Below, piece by piece: positions 50,101 to 61,943 of a DNA stretch of 64,000 bases. A model generated the notes under the pieces. The model made no database searches, had not been told where the DNA came from, and saw only the letters and a program-made list of their open reading frames with translations. A program made the translations under genes and the position numbers. Source of the stretch: Numida meleagris (taxonomy: Eukaryota > Chordata > Aves > Galliformes > Numididae); the NCBI RefSeq assembly GCF_002078875.1, contig NC_034409.1, positions 65,134,583 to 65,198,582 of the forward strand. The letters run 5' to 3'. Numbering within the stretch: the first letter of the stretch is position 1; every line of letters starts with the position of its first letter.

Positions 50101-52493
50101 TCTTAGTAACATGTCAAGCTGGAGGAGTGATGCCAGCACCTAAGAAAGGTATTCCAAGTGTTTGTCGGGGCAGGTGATGCACTCCAGTGCTGTTATTTCA
50201 TGTTTCAGCATTACAAGGAAGTGTTCGCTTCCCAGCCTACTCCAACAGCCACCAGAGAACAGAGAAATGGATCAGATGGCTGCCTGGTTCTTGGCACTTG
50301 ACCAGGATGGCTGTGAGTTGACCCTGTGGTGAGATATACAGGGCCCCTGGAGCTGAGAAAACTGAAGGGAAAGCAGCCGGAAAAGAGAGGAATTCAGTGA
50401 ACCCCAAACAGATTCTAGATATATAAAAGACAGCAAAAGAGAAACTGCCCCGGATAAAATCAGCTACTAGTTTTCTGTAGGGGAGGAAACAATTGAGGGA
50501 CTGAAATATTGCTGTAATAGTGGAAACTATTTCAGTCCATCTGCTGTTGCTCAGGGGAGAAATCAAAATGCTGTACTCTCAGAGAGAAAATCAAGTTGTT
50601 TTTTGAGAGAGGGAGGAGGAGGGGGCTGTTTCAGAGATTCTTCCTGCGTAATGCAATGTGCAGTGGTCACTACATCTCACCTACTCCCACTGGCCAAACA
50701 GGCTTGTTCCTGCAGGGAACTGGTGCAGAACTGGGTCCTGGTGTTTCCTCTGGCAAAGCCTTCAGCTGCTACCACATTTTCTGAAGATACTAATTACAAG
50801 CCCCCAGTTAAAATTAGAGACATGCTAATTCATTCTTTAAAAAATTAGCAGCTTCATGCAAATTAAAAACAGACTTCAGCACCTTCAGCCCATGTTAGTT
50901 AGTTTACACACTTATTCTTCACACAGCCACAACCTTCTAAAATACAGCTCTTTCACTGACCCCAGGGCTTGCAGCGCACTCTCCTCATCACCAGCTCTAT
51001 AACGCACCTCTCTGTGCTAGGGAGCTTGGCAGAGACCATTTCTGGGTGATTTGTCATCCTTTGGAGGTGCACTTCTGTCATTTTATTATTGTTTTCTTTA
51101 GTGGGGTGACAACCTCTGATGATTTGAAATGCTGGGCCTGGAGCCAATCTTCTAGACTCTTGGAAATTTGCTTGTCACCAGTGAAAACCTCAGGCCACTG
51201 ATGTGGACAGGTGACAAATTCTCCCTATTTAAGGCTGTAACCAGCTCTCAGTGTATGTGTTGTTGGCACACTGTATGCATGTAAATCAAACTGCTAGTGC
51301 TGAGGATAGACTGTGACAGCATTTGAAAATGTTTGATGTTGTAGGGTCAATACAGACAGAATAAACCTTGACTGAGTCACGTTTTCACTGGAAATCCACC
51401 ACTCACACGTTTTTGTTTTAATTCTTTGTTAAAGGGCTATACTAGTTTAGATAATGAATTATCAATGGTTTTACAAAGATTCTTGCTCATATCTTAATAA
51501 TATCTGCAGTGCTGCTTCGTTATCGTCTATAATAGTCCAGTGAATCACAGCACAAACAACAACAGAAAAATGACAACAATTCCACCTTTGTAGAATACAT
51601 ATTATGGCATAGGCAGAGGAATAAGCCTTGTGGAAATATAAATAATACATTCTAATAGTCAAAGGTTCATAAATAAGAAGATATATACACACCAGTAACT
51701 TCTATTGAAACAAGCGCATTTCTAGAACTGACTCACTGGATGATTTTGAAGGAATCATTTTGTCACTTTCCGGCTCAGTTTCCAAATATGAAATGTAAAC
51801 TGATATGATTCTTACTACACTATGTAAATAAAATGCTTTGAGAATATGAATAAAAATCAGTGCAGAAATGCTAATATATTATTTTTTAGCTACAGCTGCA
51901 TTCTGCACATACAAACAGGGAGCAAAGCTGGATTTTTGCTTTTTGTACATCAGTGCCACCAGTGGAAGTTTTGCAAACCAGATTAGGTCCTTGGAGACAT
52001 AAGTGCATTCCTACTGCTCACAGTGTTTGTACAGTTGCAAAATAACTTAAACTACTAAGCAATTCTGTTTGTGAGTTTGCAATAAACACCAGCCTTCATC
52101 TTATCCTGTTAGCTACACTGGCTCTTCAGTTCTAAGCAAAGGAAAAATGGGAGCCGTAATATGAGAAACTGGGAGCTACACGACTCACAAAATACAGGAG
52201 TCTGCAGCCTTATCAAGATGGGAAGAGACCAGTTCTGCCTGAACAAGCTGGCTTCTAGCAGTAGAATATTTCTCTAATTTCTCTTGTTAAAACGCTGCTC
52301 TTGAAATAGCAAGAGACTTCAGTTAATTAAATGTTAGCTGGTTCCTGCATAATTTATATTTCATTTTGGTCAAAAGTCATCTGAGGACCCCACAATACTG
52401 TGGCAGAGCTATGTGCTAAATTCTGCCTTTGTATATATAGCTGCCATTTTACTGAAGTCTAAAGAATTCTGTGTGATGTCAGGTCTCGCTAAA
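47166..52493. other. Unique sequence, no gene seen
   Basis: No recognisable gene or transposon over 5 kb. A TTTG run lies at 48663-48681. The frames at 48702-49043 (113 codons, plus) and 50237-50566 (109 codons, minus) have no recognisable domains and no supporting splice sites. Confidence 0.45.
48663..48681 (+). repeat. Short TTTG microsatellite
   Basis: About four to five TTTG units in an otherwise T-rich stretch. Confidence 0.8.
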
Positions 52494-52625
52494 TTCATTT
52501 TACGTAGAAGGTGAAATACTGCAAAGCTGAATAACTCGTCCAAGGTCAGTGACACAACAGGGAGCCGAACTGCCAGGATACAACGACTTCTGTTTGCCTG
52601 CTGAACTCACTAGACACGTTGAAAA
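52494..52625 (-). repeat. MIR/CORE-SINE-like ancient SINE (antisense)
   Basis: The order of blocks follows antisense MIR: 'cattttacgtagaaggtgaaa', 'ctgaataactcgtccaaggtca', 'agggagccgaactgccaggatacaac', then 'cttctgtttgcctgctgaactcactagac'. These correspond to the consensus 'cattttacagatgaggaaact', 'ttaagtaacttgcccaaggtca', 'cagagccgggattcgaacc' and the A/B-box tRNA-like head. It is the best preserved of the MIR-like scraps in this window. Its survival may reflect slow decay in birds or exaptation. Conservation with other amniotes was not checked. Confidence 0.6.
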
Positions 52626-54174
52626 TTTAATTTCTGCTCTGCTGACTCATAGGCAGCCACAGAGGTGTGGCTTCAGTGCAGGGCAGAAAAGTCTTTCTAG
52701 GGACACTGCTGAGTCACGTCCTCTTGTTTGGGCCTATTCTGTGTGAGCATTCAGAAAGGACTGCCAAGTCTGGTCGTAACGACAGCAGCTGTTCAAACTG
52801 AAATATGATGCTATTGCTGCTGCCATTGGGCACTGCTGCTTCTCTATTAGTTAATCAACGGATAGCATTCTCCTTTAAAGTAAACCACAAGAATGTCTTT
52901 AACTTAAGGAACAATACCTTTCAATAAAGATAGAAAAACAAAGGTACAGATGTATATTTACATATGTTCTCTTAAAGTAAATAATTTGAAGGTTTTAATA
53001 TACTCTTTAATTTTGAAGTGTACAGCTTTTAAAATATTTTTAGAGCCTGTGTGACTCAGGAGAATAGTAACAGCGTCTATATACTTATTTTTTTCCTAGT
53101 GTTTCAGTCCAGCCTGGGGTTATTCTCCTGCCAAGAGTTAGACAGCAAAAGACTTGGGATTAGCTTTCTTGAAGACTTTTACACATGCCTTCGCCCAATG
53201 AATAGTCTTACCAAAGTTAATAGAAATACTTATATTGTAAAAAGTAGTAAAAAATAGAAATACTTATCTTGTAAGCATATGTTAAATCTCTTAACAGATC
53301 AGGGACTACATCAGCATTGATTAGGGCTGACTAAATACAGAAAAAATATGTAAGCATTTAGAAGTCACAGGATGATTTAAGAATAACTTTGCAAATAAAA
53401 TCAGACGATATTTTCTAGGTACTGTGACCCCTTGTAAATAACTGTTCTACAAATGTATAAATGAGTGAAATCTTATTCACAAACACATGAGTTATTCACA
53501 GCCATACTAATAAGAGATGTTCAAGTAGCTGCATGGTTTTCTACAGACACATTTACAGTTCTCCAGTTTTTTGGGTTTTTTTGTTCTTTTTTTAATCACG
53601 GCACTGAAGTTAAATGTTCAAATTAGGAAGAATAGTTTTAAGATCTTATGTTACAGTATGGTTCTGAACACACTGGGATGAATCTGTACCCTCTGAGGAA
53701 CTTCTGTCATTTTTATTTTTCGATTTATACCCCAGAGGTCAAAATGGCTGAAGTCTATGAGGAGGTTTAGTATAAAATGATGAAGGTAACATGACAGCCT
53801 ATGTAAGCAACTAGATGAGAGTCTTTTGTTTGATTCTAATACTGTACTATGCAATATGTCTGCTAAAAAGGACTAATTGGAGGAAACCAATAATAGTCTT
53901 TTACTAAGAGTGGGTGTCCCCACTTTCATCTAGGCAGGCCTGCAGAAAGCCTACTTATCAAGCCTAAGAGGAAAGAAGCGTGCAACTGTTTTTAGGGCTG
54001 AGGAGCAGCAGACTTTCCCACACGAATCTCACGTCACTTGAGAGCAAAATGACATTTTCTACAAGTCTGAGAACAGTGTTGGTAAAGGTCATTCTTTACA
54101 AAATAGTATAAAGATGACCGGTATATGAAAAAGAAAAAAGACAGAGAATTAATGGAATGGTGAGTATCACAGAA
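52626..54174. other. Unique sequence, no gene seen
   Basis: No recognisable feature. T-rich runs occur around 53565-53595. Confidence 0.45.
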
Positions 54175-54175
54175 A

Positions 54176-54259
<84 letters not shown>

Positions 54260-54262
54260 AAN

Positions 54263-54345
<83 letters not shown>

Positions 54346-54348
54346 AAA
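54175..54348 (+). repeat. AAAG tetranucleotide microsatellite with an unresolved base
   Basis: About 174 bases of uninterrupted AAAG units, except for an N at 54262 where the repeat phase changes (AAA-N-AG). Four open frames that cross it, on both strands, are artefacts of the repeat. The phase change at N suggests two reads were joined there or that the array was shortened during assembly, so the true length is unknown. Confidence 0.98.
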
Positions 54349-57300
54349 GGAAAGGAACACATTTAAACATGTTTGGTAGTTGTCATTTTTTAAAATTTTC
54401 TGTGATTAGTCACTATTTAAGAGAAAAGACTGTTGTGAGAACAGAATAACCCTTTGTAAAATGTCAATTCAGAATAAACATTGCTTGTATTTCCCACAGA
54501 AAAGTTTTCATACTAGTAAAAACATTTTCAAAAATATATATTTTTTCTATAAGAACCTTTTATTTTGATATTTCATTAATTATTTCATGAATTGGTCACA
54601 AGCCTAAGGTAAAAAAAAAAATACCTTGCAGGCATGAAGAGTAAAATGTTGGACATGAGCAGTAAACAACTTACTAGAAAATACTGCACATCACTTGTCA
54701 GAAGGATGTATTCTTAACATCATAAAACAAGTCCAGGAGAGGTTTGCTATCTGATGATACTCTCTCTTACTTTACCATTAGATGTTCACTCCTCCATTTC
54801 TTATTGGATCATTTTAAAAGCACTTTCTTGTCACTGCCATGCTAGTCTCCTGCCTTTCCCTGCTGAGCTAATCCATTTACTGAACTTGAAGAAGCAGAAC
54901 TGCCTCCTCTAAGTTACTGAGTACATGTACCAGTGCCAGCAGGAGTCAGGCGGGGAAGAACTGTACGGTTTTAAAGAGGGCAAGGAGGAGATTTGAAGGT
55001 AGTGTAAGACAGAGAGGAGAATGATTGGCAAGCTTTTGATATCCAGTAAATTTAAGAGAAAGTTAAGAAATAGAGAACAAACGGGGGGAAAAAAGCATTT
55101 GTGGATAGAGAAGGCCATTGTCAGACATTTGAACATTTTGGGGCCAGGAAGAAAAAAGGAACTGAAGACAATGGGTATGAGTGGAGATCTGAGGAGAAGT
55201 ACAAAGAGTAGAGTTGAAGCATTATCAGTTGTGCACTAAAGGTCAAATCCTACAGAGTGTATTAAGAGTTTGGTTCTTCTTTCATTTATAATTGCTTAAC
55301 ATTGAAATAGCTCTACTGACTTATCTATAGAAGGCTTCATGATCTGATCCTGATTAGTTTGTTGTTGTTTTTTTTTAATAAAGCTAGTTATTCTATTTTA
55401 GACCTACTAGTATTTTGAGTTGGACTTTAGCCATAAGGAGGAAGGCAGGAAGTGCAAAAGAGTATTTTCTTTTTAATAGAAAATTGCTATTTTGGGCAAA
55501 AGATATGGGATGTCTGTTAATTTTGGTTGCTCTGACTAAAGAAGAAGTGAAAGTTTTATCCCTTCATCTACTCTAGTCTTCTACTGGCTTCTCAACACTA
55601 TCATGACTGGGACAGCTGAGTACAACCATTCCTATTCCTATATGGACTAAGCGCGTAAAGAAGCATGAATTCCCTCCATAAAGATAATGACCAAATCATG
55701 CTTTCAGTGAAACCGTACTAAAATTTCAATACTTCTGACAGATCAAGGAGGTGATCTGATTCCAGATTGTAGCTTATCAAAGATAAAAAAAAAAATAGAA
55801 CATTAACAACCTAATAAGTAACCAAGCAACAGAGGCAAGACATCATTGCTATGAAAACTTTATATTTAATATTCTCTGTTTTTCACCTCAAGTTTACAGA
55901 GCTAAGTTGATACTATTACAGGCTTTTACTATGATAGGTCTTGTATCATTATCTTCTTTTGTGATTTTCCTGCCAGTCAACAGCTTTCTCACCACAGTTC
56001 CTCCAGAGCCACTTACTCCTTCTTAGCTGCCTAACAAAGCTGAGCTTATTCTGCATCTGTCCCAGACACCACACTTACATCACTTAGTGCAAGGTAAGGA
56101 TAGCCAAGTTAGCTTCTTTACAGTGCAGATTACATTGTGCAGAGCACATCTACAGAGCACAGTGAAAGATGCTGTTTCTGCACCCTACCTAATCTGTTAA
56201 AAGTAACTTGACTATCTCAGCTTGGTACCTTATTGTGTGGTGGAGACATAATTGATGAGAATGTCTTAGCTTCTACATCCACCCCATCTTAAAATGGAGT
56301 TATTTTGCTTCCTTACAGGAGTACTATAGGGATAAAGCAATGGATACTACTAAAGTACTCAGACAGCATGGCAAAAGCCATGGATACCTCCCCTTGAGTC
56401 CTTTTGGGGTGGTGCAAGCTGAGCCAGCACCTCCATGAGTACATGCATTCCTCTGGCTTCCAGACGTCCCCTGTGAATTTCCTCCTTTCTTCCTACAACT
56501 AGTCAAACAGTGGATCAAACATGGAGAAATATGAGAAAGAAGGGTTTTTCGTTATCCTCATTTAGACTAGTAGCCATTCAAGCACATAGTTTTAAAAGAA
56601 CATGAAAAGTAAGAAAAGAGGGAAATTACAAGGTTGTGAAAGGGCAAGAATGGAGAATAGCTTAATTAAATTAAATGAGGGAATATTTACACTTCCCATT
56701 TCTGAGATTTACAATTCTGTAAAATAATCTCCCAGAGGAAGTCATGAAAACCTCATCACTGCGCCATTCTAAATGAGTTGGAATAGCTCTACAGTGAACA
56801 TTATTGTGTGGGCTGTGGACTGGCTTATGGTTTCTCTCTTTATAATCAAGCACAATACCTTATTCCTCTGTGGCATAAACTGTGGCATAATCCATATCTA
56901 CACTTCGTATTTGGATTTTAAAACCTGTCTAGATACTTATCCCAAATAAATTAATATGATTACCAAAAGGATTAATCTGCTGTTGTTTGCCATTCTGTTT
57001 TCTGTAATCATATAATATAAATGTTAATTTAAAATTTTTGGATCACTCTTGAAAGCATTTCATTATGTGGATTTCCCGCACATAAACATATCTATTGAAA
57101 GCTTTCCCTATTATTTGCATAACACTGAACACTTCTCTTGTCTAATCCTTGGTAACTTCAGGTAAAACAGTATCTTCTTGAGTCAAGATCTTTTGTATTC
57201 TCCTACTGTACGTGAAGGAATATTTCAGAGGCTTTGAGTTGGCACTGCAGAGCCCTTGGGACAGATCCCATCCCCAAAAGATTCCTCTGCAGTGGATATG

Positions 57301-58404
57301 AAAACAGCAGCATCAAAGGTCACAATTGCCGGTGTCTCATTTGGCATTTATTTGTCTTTATCAAATGTAGACTCTTACATCTGATTATTATCTAAATTGT
57401 GTATTGTCATTTTGCCTCTAATTCCCGGGGCTGCAACTGTGAAGTAGCTTTCTCACGTATTGTTTCTTCCATCTATGTACCAGCTGAGGTAAGTAACAAG
57501 GTCTAAATATGTAAGCTTGGCATACTGCACAACCTTGTTCACTTCAGCATAGCTAATTCTGCTGCTACTCTACAGAATTAATTCCATTGTAGCTTACTCT
57601 GATAATTTATTTACTTTATTCAAAACTACCTTGATTCTTTAGCTGACAAATGATTAAAACTGAAATGAGAAACGTGGCTGGAAATGGTGTTACTAAGAGG
57701 ACAACAGTAGTTACTGGACCCACTGAAGTTTTTCTTACTATGTCAATTAGAGCAAATATTGTGCTTCACTTTCTATTGGAAAATTATGTTTAAAGTTTCC
57801 ATGAAAAACATCTGCTGCATTCCATCCCAGCACTGGCAGCCGCTCAGAGACAGATTAAATCATTCATTCCATATATACTAGTAAATTTAGTTTCCCTTCT
57901 GCTAAAGCTGTTATTGACCGTGGATTATTGAAGCGCTCATTTTATAAAAGCTGATTTCTAACTTTTTTCAATTTGACTACTTGCAAGTAAATAACTTACT
58001 TCTATCTTTCTCTGTTCTTTGCACCTTAAATGCAGTAGTTGGTTCTGGGCAACATAGCTTTTTGGAAAATCAGCTTATCAGGCTTTCCCAAACATAATTC
58101 CTGAACATTTCCTTTAATCCTGCCTATTGATGATGATGATGCAGATATTATTGTTCAGAATTCTCTGTTTTAACACAAAGATCTTATTATAACATAGACA
58201 AAGGTAACCAGAATCCCAGCTGATTATTTTCTACACTTTCTATTTTGAAGTATGAGAATAGCTCATTAGAACAGGACTGCTGTGCAACATGCACCAGTGA
58301 TTCCCTGAGCAATGGTGCACATGTGCTGCTAACACAGCTGTAGTGTTTTCAACATTCCAACATTTGGGATTAAAGTGATTTAGCAATCTTAAAATTAACT
58401 ATTC

Positions 58405-58450
58405 GTTTTGAAAGTGGGTGTCATTATTACATTTTTACAAGATAAACTGA
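58405..58450 (-). repeat. Weak MIR-like scrap
   Basis: Only a short match, 'gggtgtcattattacatttttacaagataaactgaga', to the antisense MIR middle ('tattatccccattttacagatgaggaaactgag'). Without a profile search it could be chance. Confidence 0.25.
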
Positions 58451-60426
58451 GAATTAAAGATCTCTAGCAAAAATAACATATCTAAATGCCACCAGAAACA
58501 AAATGAGAAAAAAGAAAAAAAACACTCTGAGACCTGTGATTGCCTTCTTATGGCCACTAACAAAAGATTTTCAAGGGTAGTTAAAGCAGTTTGGCATCTA
58601 AGTCTTAACATCAACTAGACCGTAAGGTAGATCTGCTCCGTGACATGCTTTACCCTCTTGGCCTGCTCATTATCTTGAACTTTTTCAGAGCACTGCAGCT
58701 CTCTCCTAGCCCCTGTATCCAGTTTTTACAGGCACACACCCAGGTCTAATCCTGAAGACAAATCCAGACATGACTGGACGTGCACTTGAACCTGAGATAT
58801 GGGGGACACTCACAGAGACTCAAAATTCATACAGATTGTTTAAGTAAATAGTAGTTAAGGCAGTGTTTTAAGCGTTACTTTCCATGACTGAATTCTCCAT
58901 CCATATTTTTGTATTCTGAATTATCTCTTAGCCAGACTCAGAAAGGAGAGATTCCAAAATACTGCAGTATTTTTTATGGCTTTCTTGTATTCATCTTAAT
59001 GTTCTCCTTTAAGCTGAGTCCAAATTGAGTCCAATGCTCTCAAATCCATTAAGTTCTTAGAACAAAGATGAATCGATCCTATTATGTGTTTAACTGGGTT
59101 GGGATTCTGAATTTGTTAGCATGTTGATTTTTTGTGCCAGTACATCTTGAGTATCTGAAACATACAGAGGTAGGTGTTTGAAAATGGTCATGTGCATACT
59201 TAAGCCCTGTACAATATCTACCCTTCTTGCACAAAGACCTCTTTTCACTTTAGTGTACAAAGAATTGGTTACAGAACACTATGTGTGGATTGTAAGTGGC
59301 ACATTATCCGTATCTCTAGGCAAATTTTGTATCTGCTAATTTTTATACTGCAAAAATTGCCCCTTACATGTAGCTTACAATCCTCCTTGTGATATTTAAA
59401 GATTATTATGTTTAAGAAACAGAATGATTATTTCTTTCTTATGATAGTTTTACAGATTTTAATACAGAACATATATACTAATATCGAGGGTTGTAGCTCT
59501 TCCATTGTATCCTGTGCAAGCCAAGCACTCTGAAATAAAATGGCTACTTACAATCTCTATTGTAATAAAATCCTGTCTAAACTCCAAAAAATAGGCTGTC
59601 TATACATATCATAATTAAAAACCAGCCTGTAAGTGAGGGCAAGCAGTATCTTCCTAAAACTACTAGGATATTTCATAAGTCATCCACAAATGTGTCATAT
59701 GAATGATGTCCTGTACTAAGAGAAACTAATGAGACCTGGATTAGCAATGTATATAAATGTAGCCTGACTAGAAAATACAATTCTTATGCCTACTTTTTTT
59801 CTTCTAATGCAAACAATAGCAGAGTAAAGTTAAAAAACTGATTAAAATTAAACCTCAGTTCAAGCCTTTCAGTCACCAAAAATGAAAGTAATGAAAATCA
59901 GGACATGAACGCTGTCTGTGTCAGACTTTGGGGAAATAATAGCTGTCTTTCAAATTAGAAGGTTTTACAAAGCCTGTTAGAGAGTACAAAGCAGCAACCC
60001 ACGTAACTCCTCTCTCATGTTAGGGAATCCAAAACACAATTCCACCCGCAGTGGTGCGTGCAAGATTCACAAATATTTGATTCTACCTCCTCTAAGAGCC
60101 TAACAAAATCTAAATGAATATTTGGAAAGGTGACTAATAGCTTAGCATAAATATTCCAAACAACTCTTCCTAGGTATTTGTATAAAGGCACTCAAATTAA
60201 CATGCTCTTTTTGTGTGTCTGTACATCTAAATCAGTGCATTTACCTTCCTTTATTTGTTTCATAGCATGCATAGAGATCTACATGCTGGACAAACATGAC
60301 TTAATGAAATTATGAACTGCACTGCAATTAATTCACAGCATATACCAATAATATACAGTGAAGTATTATATTTCAAATCATTTCTTCACCTTCAGACTTT
60401 TTTATTATCTAGTCCCTTTACCAAAT

Positions 60427-60447
60427 GTAACCTGTCACCCAGGTTAC
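60427..60447. repeat. 8-bp hairpin next to a larger one
   Basis: GTAACCTG and CAGGTTAC are perfect inverted arms with a five-base loop. It ends one base before the larger inverted repeat begins. Confidence 0.75.
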
Positions 60448-60499
60448 TCTATCATCTGCTTAACTTTAAGCTGACATTTCTAGTTAAGCAGATGGTAGA
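60448..60499. repeat. 18-bp inverted repeat with a 16-base loop
   Basis: The left arm TCTATCATCTGCTTAACT (60448-60465) pairs with AGTTAAGCAGATGGTAGA (60482-60499) over all 18 positions: 17 Watson-Crick pairs and one G-T wobble at 60452/60495. The loop is 60466-60481. Beyond the stem the flanks do not pair, so the whole hairpin is about 52 nt, slightly shorter than typical animal microRNA precursors. Other possible origins are a tiny palindromic transposon remnant or a local inverted duplication. Confidence 0.85.
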
Positions 60500-61455
60500 C
60501 AATTTTAGGACCTTAGAATGTGCCAGTCTTGGGTATATCACTCTCTTCAACCCATGACAGTAGAGAGCTGAAAGATCACAAAAACAGCTCCAGCGGAAAA
60601 GGCTATGACATTTTATTAACCAGGGCCCTGAACCTGGAATCATTACTATAACAATGCAAAGTGAAAGTAAAATATCACATCAATGTGATAGTGTTTTACA
60701 CTCATTTCATACTTATGCAAATGATTGCATATGTGAAAAGCAATAATGAATTAATGGACCAAACTACACAGTAGCATTAAGGGTATATACACACATTTAT
60801 TTAGGATTCAGTAGAGTGATAGAGCAAAATTTTAAACTGCAGGCATTCCTCCTTCCTCACATTTCACGACACGGTGCTCTTGCTAATACACCTTCAGATG
60901 GATGTGAATAAGTTATAATACACAAAATTTGTAATTGCTGCAGGATGTATTAAGTTCCTGGTTGGATAGGGAGGCATGATTCAAATGAGTTGATTGTCTT
61001 CCAAATAAAAGGTTAAATTTCAGCTCATTAGCCACTAGGAAAGGTAGGGTTTTGATGAGAATCTTTCCTGGATGACTGCTAATCTTTTTGTTCTGCATGC
61101 AGACACACTGTTGCCTATTGTCATGGTAACAGTCGTTTCTGCCTCTGTCTTTCCTTAGGGTATGGGCACCCATGTACTTCTCTCCAGGAACAATCATGAG
61201 TTTCTTCCTCTCTTATCCTGAAGGCTTATTATGTGCCCCTGATAGTGCTTCCCATCCCCCAGGAAGGGACCTTGCTTTGCTCTAAGCGAGGACACTGACA
61301 TGCACAGTGACATTTTATTGTCTGCCCACAGAAGCCACTGACTTGTGTCCACATTCTACCTCACTCTGTACAGGTGCAATTGGATCACACCACATAGCCC
61401 CCCAAATTCATGCTGAAATTTGAGCACATATAACATGAAATGGGCACACGGGTGC

Positions 61456-61943
61456 TGACCAACACATAAAGGACATAAAACTATTAGAGAGTGCCCAAAG
61501 GAGGACTATGAAGATGGGAGCAAGAGCGCAAGATGTATGAGGAGCAGCTGATGTCCCTTGGTTTGCTCAGCGCAGAGCAGAGGAGCTGAGGGGAGGCCTC
61601 ACGGCGGCTGCAGCTCCTCACAGGGAGCGGAGGGGCAGCACTGAGCTCTGCTCTCTGTGACAGCGACAGGGCCCGACGGAACCGCATGGAGCTGTGTCAG
61701 GGGAGGGGCAGCTGGGGGTTAGCGACAGGTTCTGCACCAGAGGGCGGTGGTGCAGGAACAGGCTGCCCAGGGAAGTGGGCACGGCCCCAAGTGCTGGAGT
61801 TCAAGGTGCATTTGGGCAACACTCTCAGACATAGGGTTTGGATTTTGGGTAGTCCTCTGTGGAGCCGGGAGTTGGACTTGATGTTCCTTGTCGGTCCCGT
61901 CCAATTCACGATATTCTGTGATTCTATGGTTCTGTGATTCTAC
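61456..61943 (+). mobile_element. CR1 LINE, 3' part (sense), GC- and CpG-rich
   Basis: Sense CR1 from 'ataaaggacataaaactattagagagtgcccaaaggaggactatgaagatggg' (ORF2 tail: KD..LLE..Q/RR..KM) through 'gcagagcagaggagctgaggggaggcctcacggcggctgcagctcctcacagggagcggaggggcagc'. It continues to 'ggaacaggctgcccagggaagtgggcacggccccaagtgctggagttcaag' and '...gttggacttgatgttccttgtcggtcccg'. It closes in four octamers (ATTCTGTG, ATTCTATG, GTTCTGTG, ATTCTACC). The terminal octamers and dense CpG sites point to a comparatively young copy. It contains stop codons and frame breaks, so the open frames here are remnants or shadows. Confidence 0.95.

Larger units (their letters stand above)
54349..61455. other. Unique AT-rich sequence, no gene seen
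   Basis: Seven kilobases with no recognisable gene. Noted: a cryptic-looking splice pair around 55998-56091 whose interior has stops in every frame, a weak MIR-like scrap at 58405-58450, a region at 57810-57930 that is repeat-free and complex, and the inverted repeats at 60427 and 60448. Confidence 0.45.

Noticed and set aside
54034..54370. Four open frames of 67-108 codons with Phe-Leu-Ser or Lys-Glu-Arg repeats
   Set aside because: Pure translation of the AAAG microsatellite, and all pass through the unresolved base.
55998..56091. Acceptor ('ctttctcaccacag') and donor (AAG/GTAAGG) pair that could frame an exon
   Set aside because: All three frames contain stops inside the segment, so it is not a coding internal exon. 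The acceptor is only moderate. A noncoding exon stays possible but unsupported.
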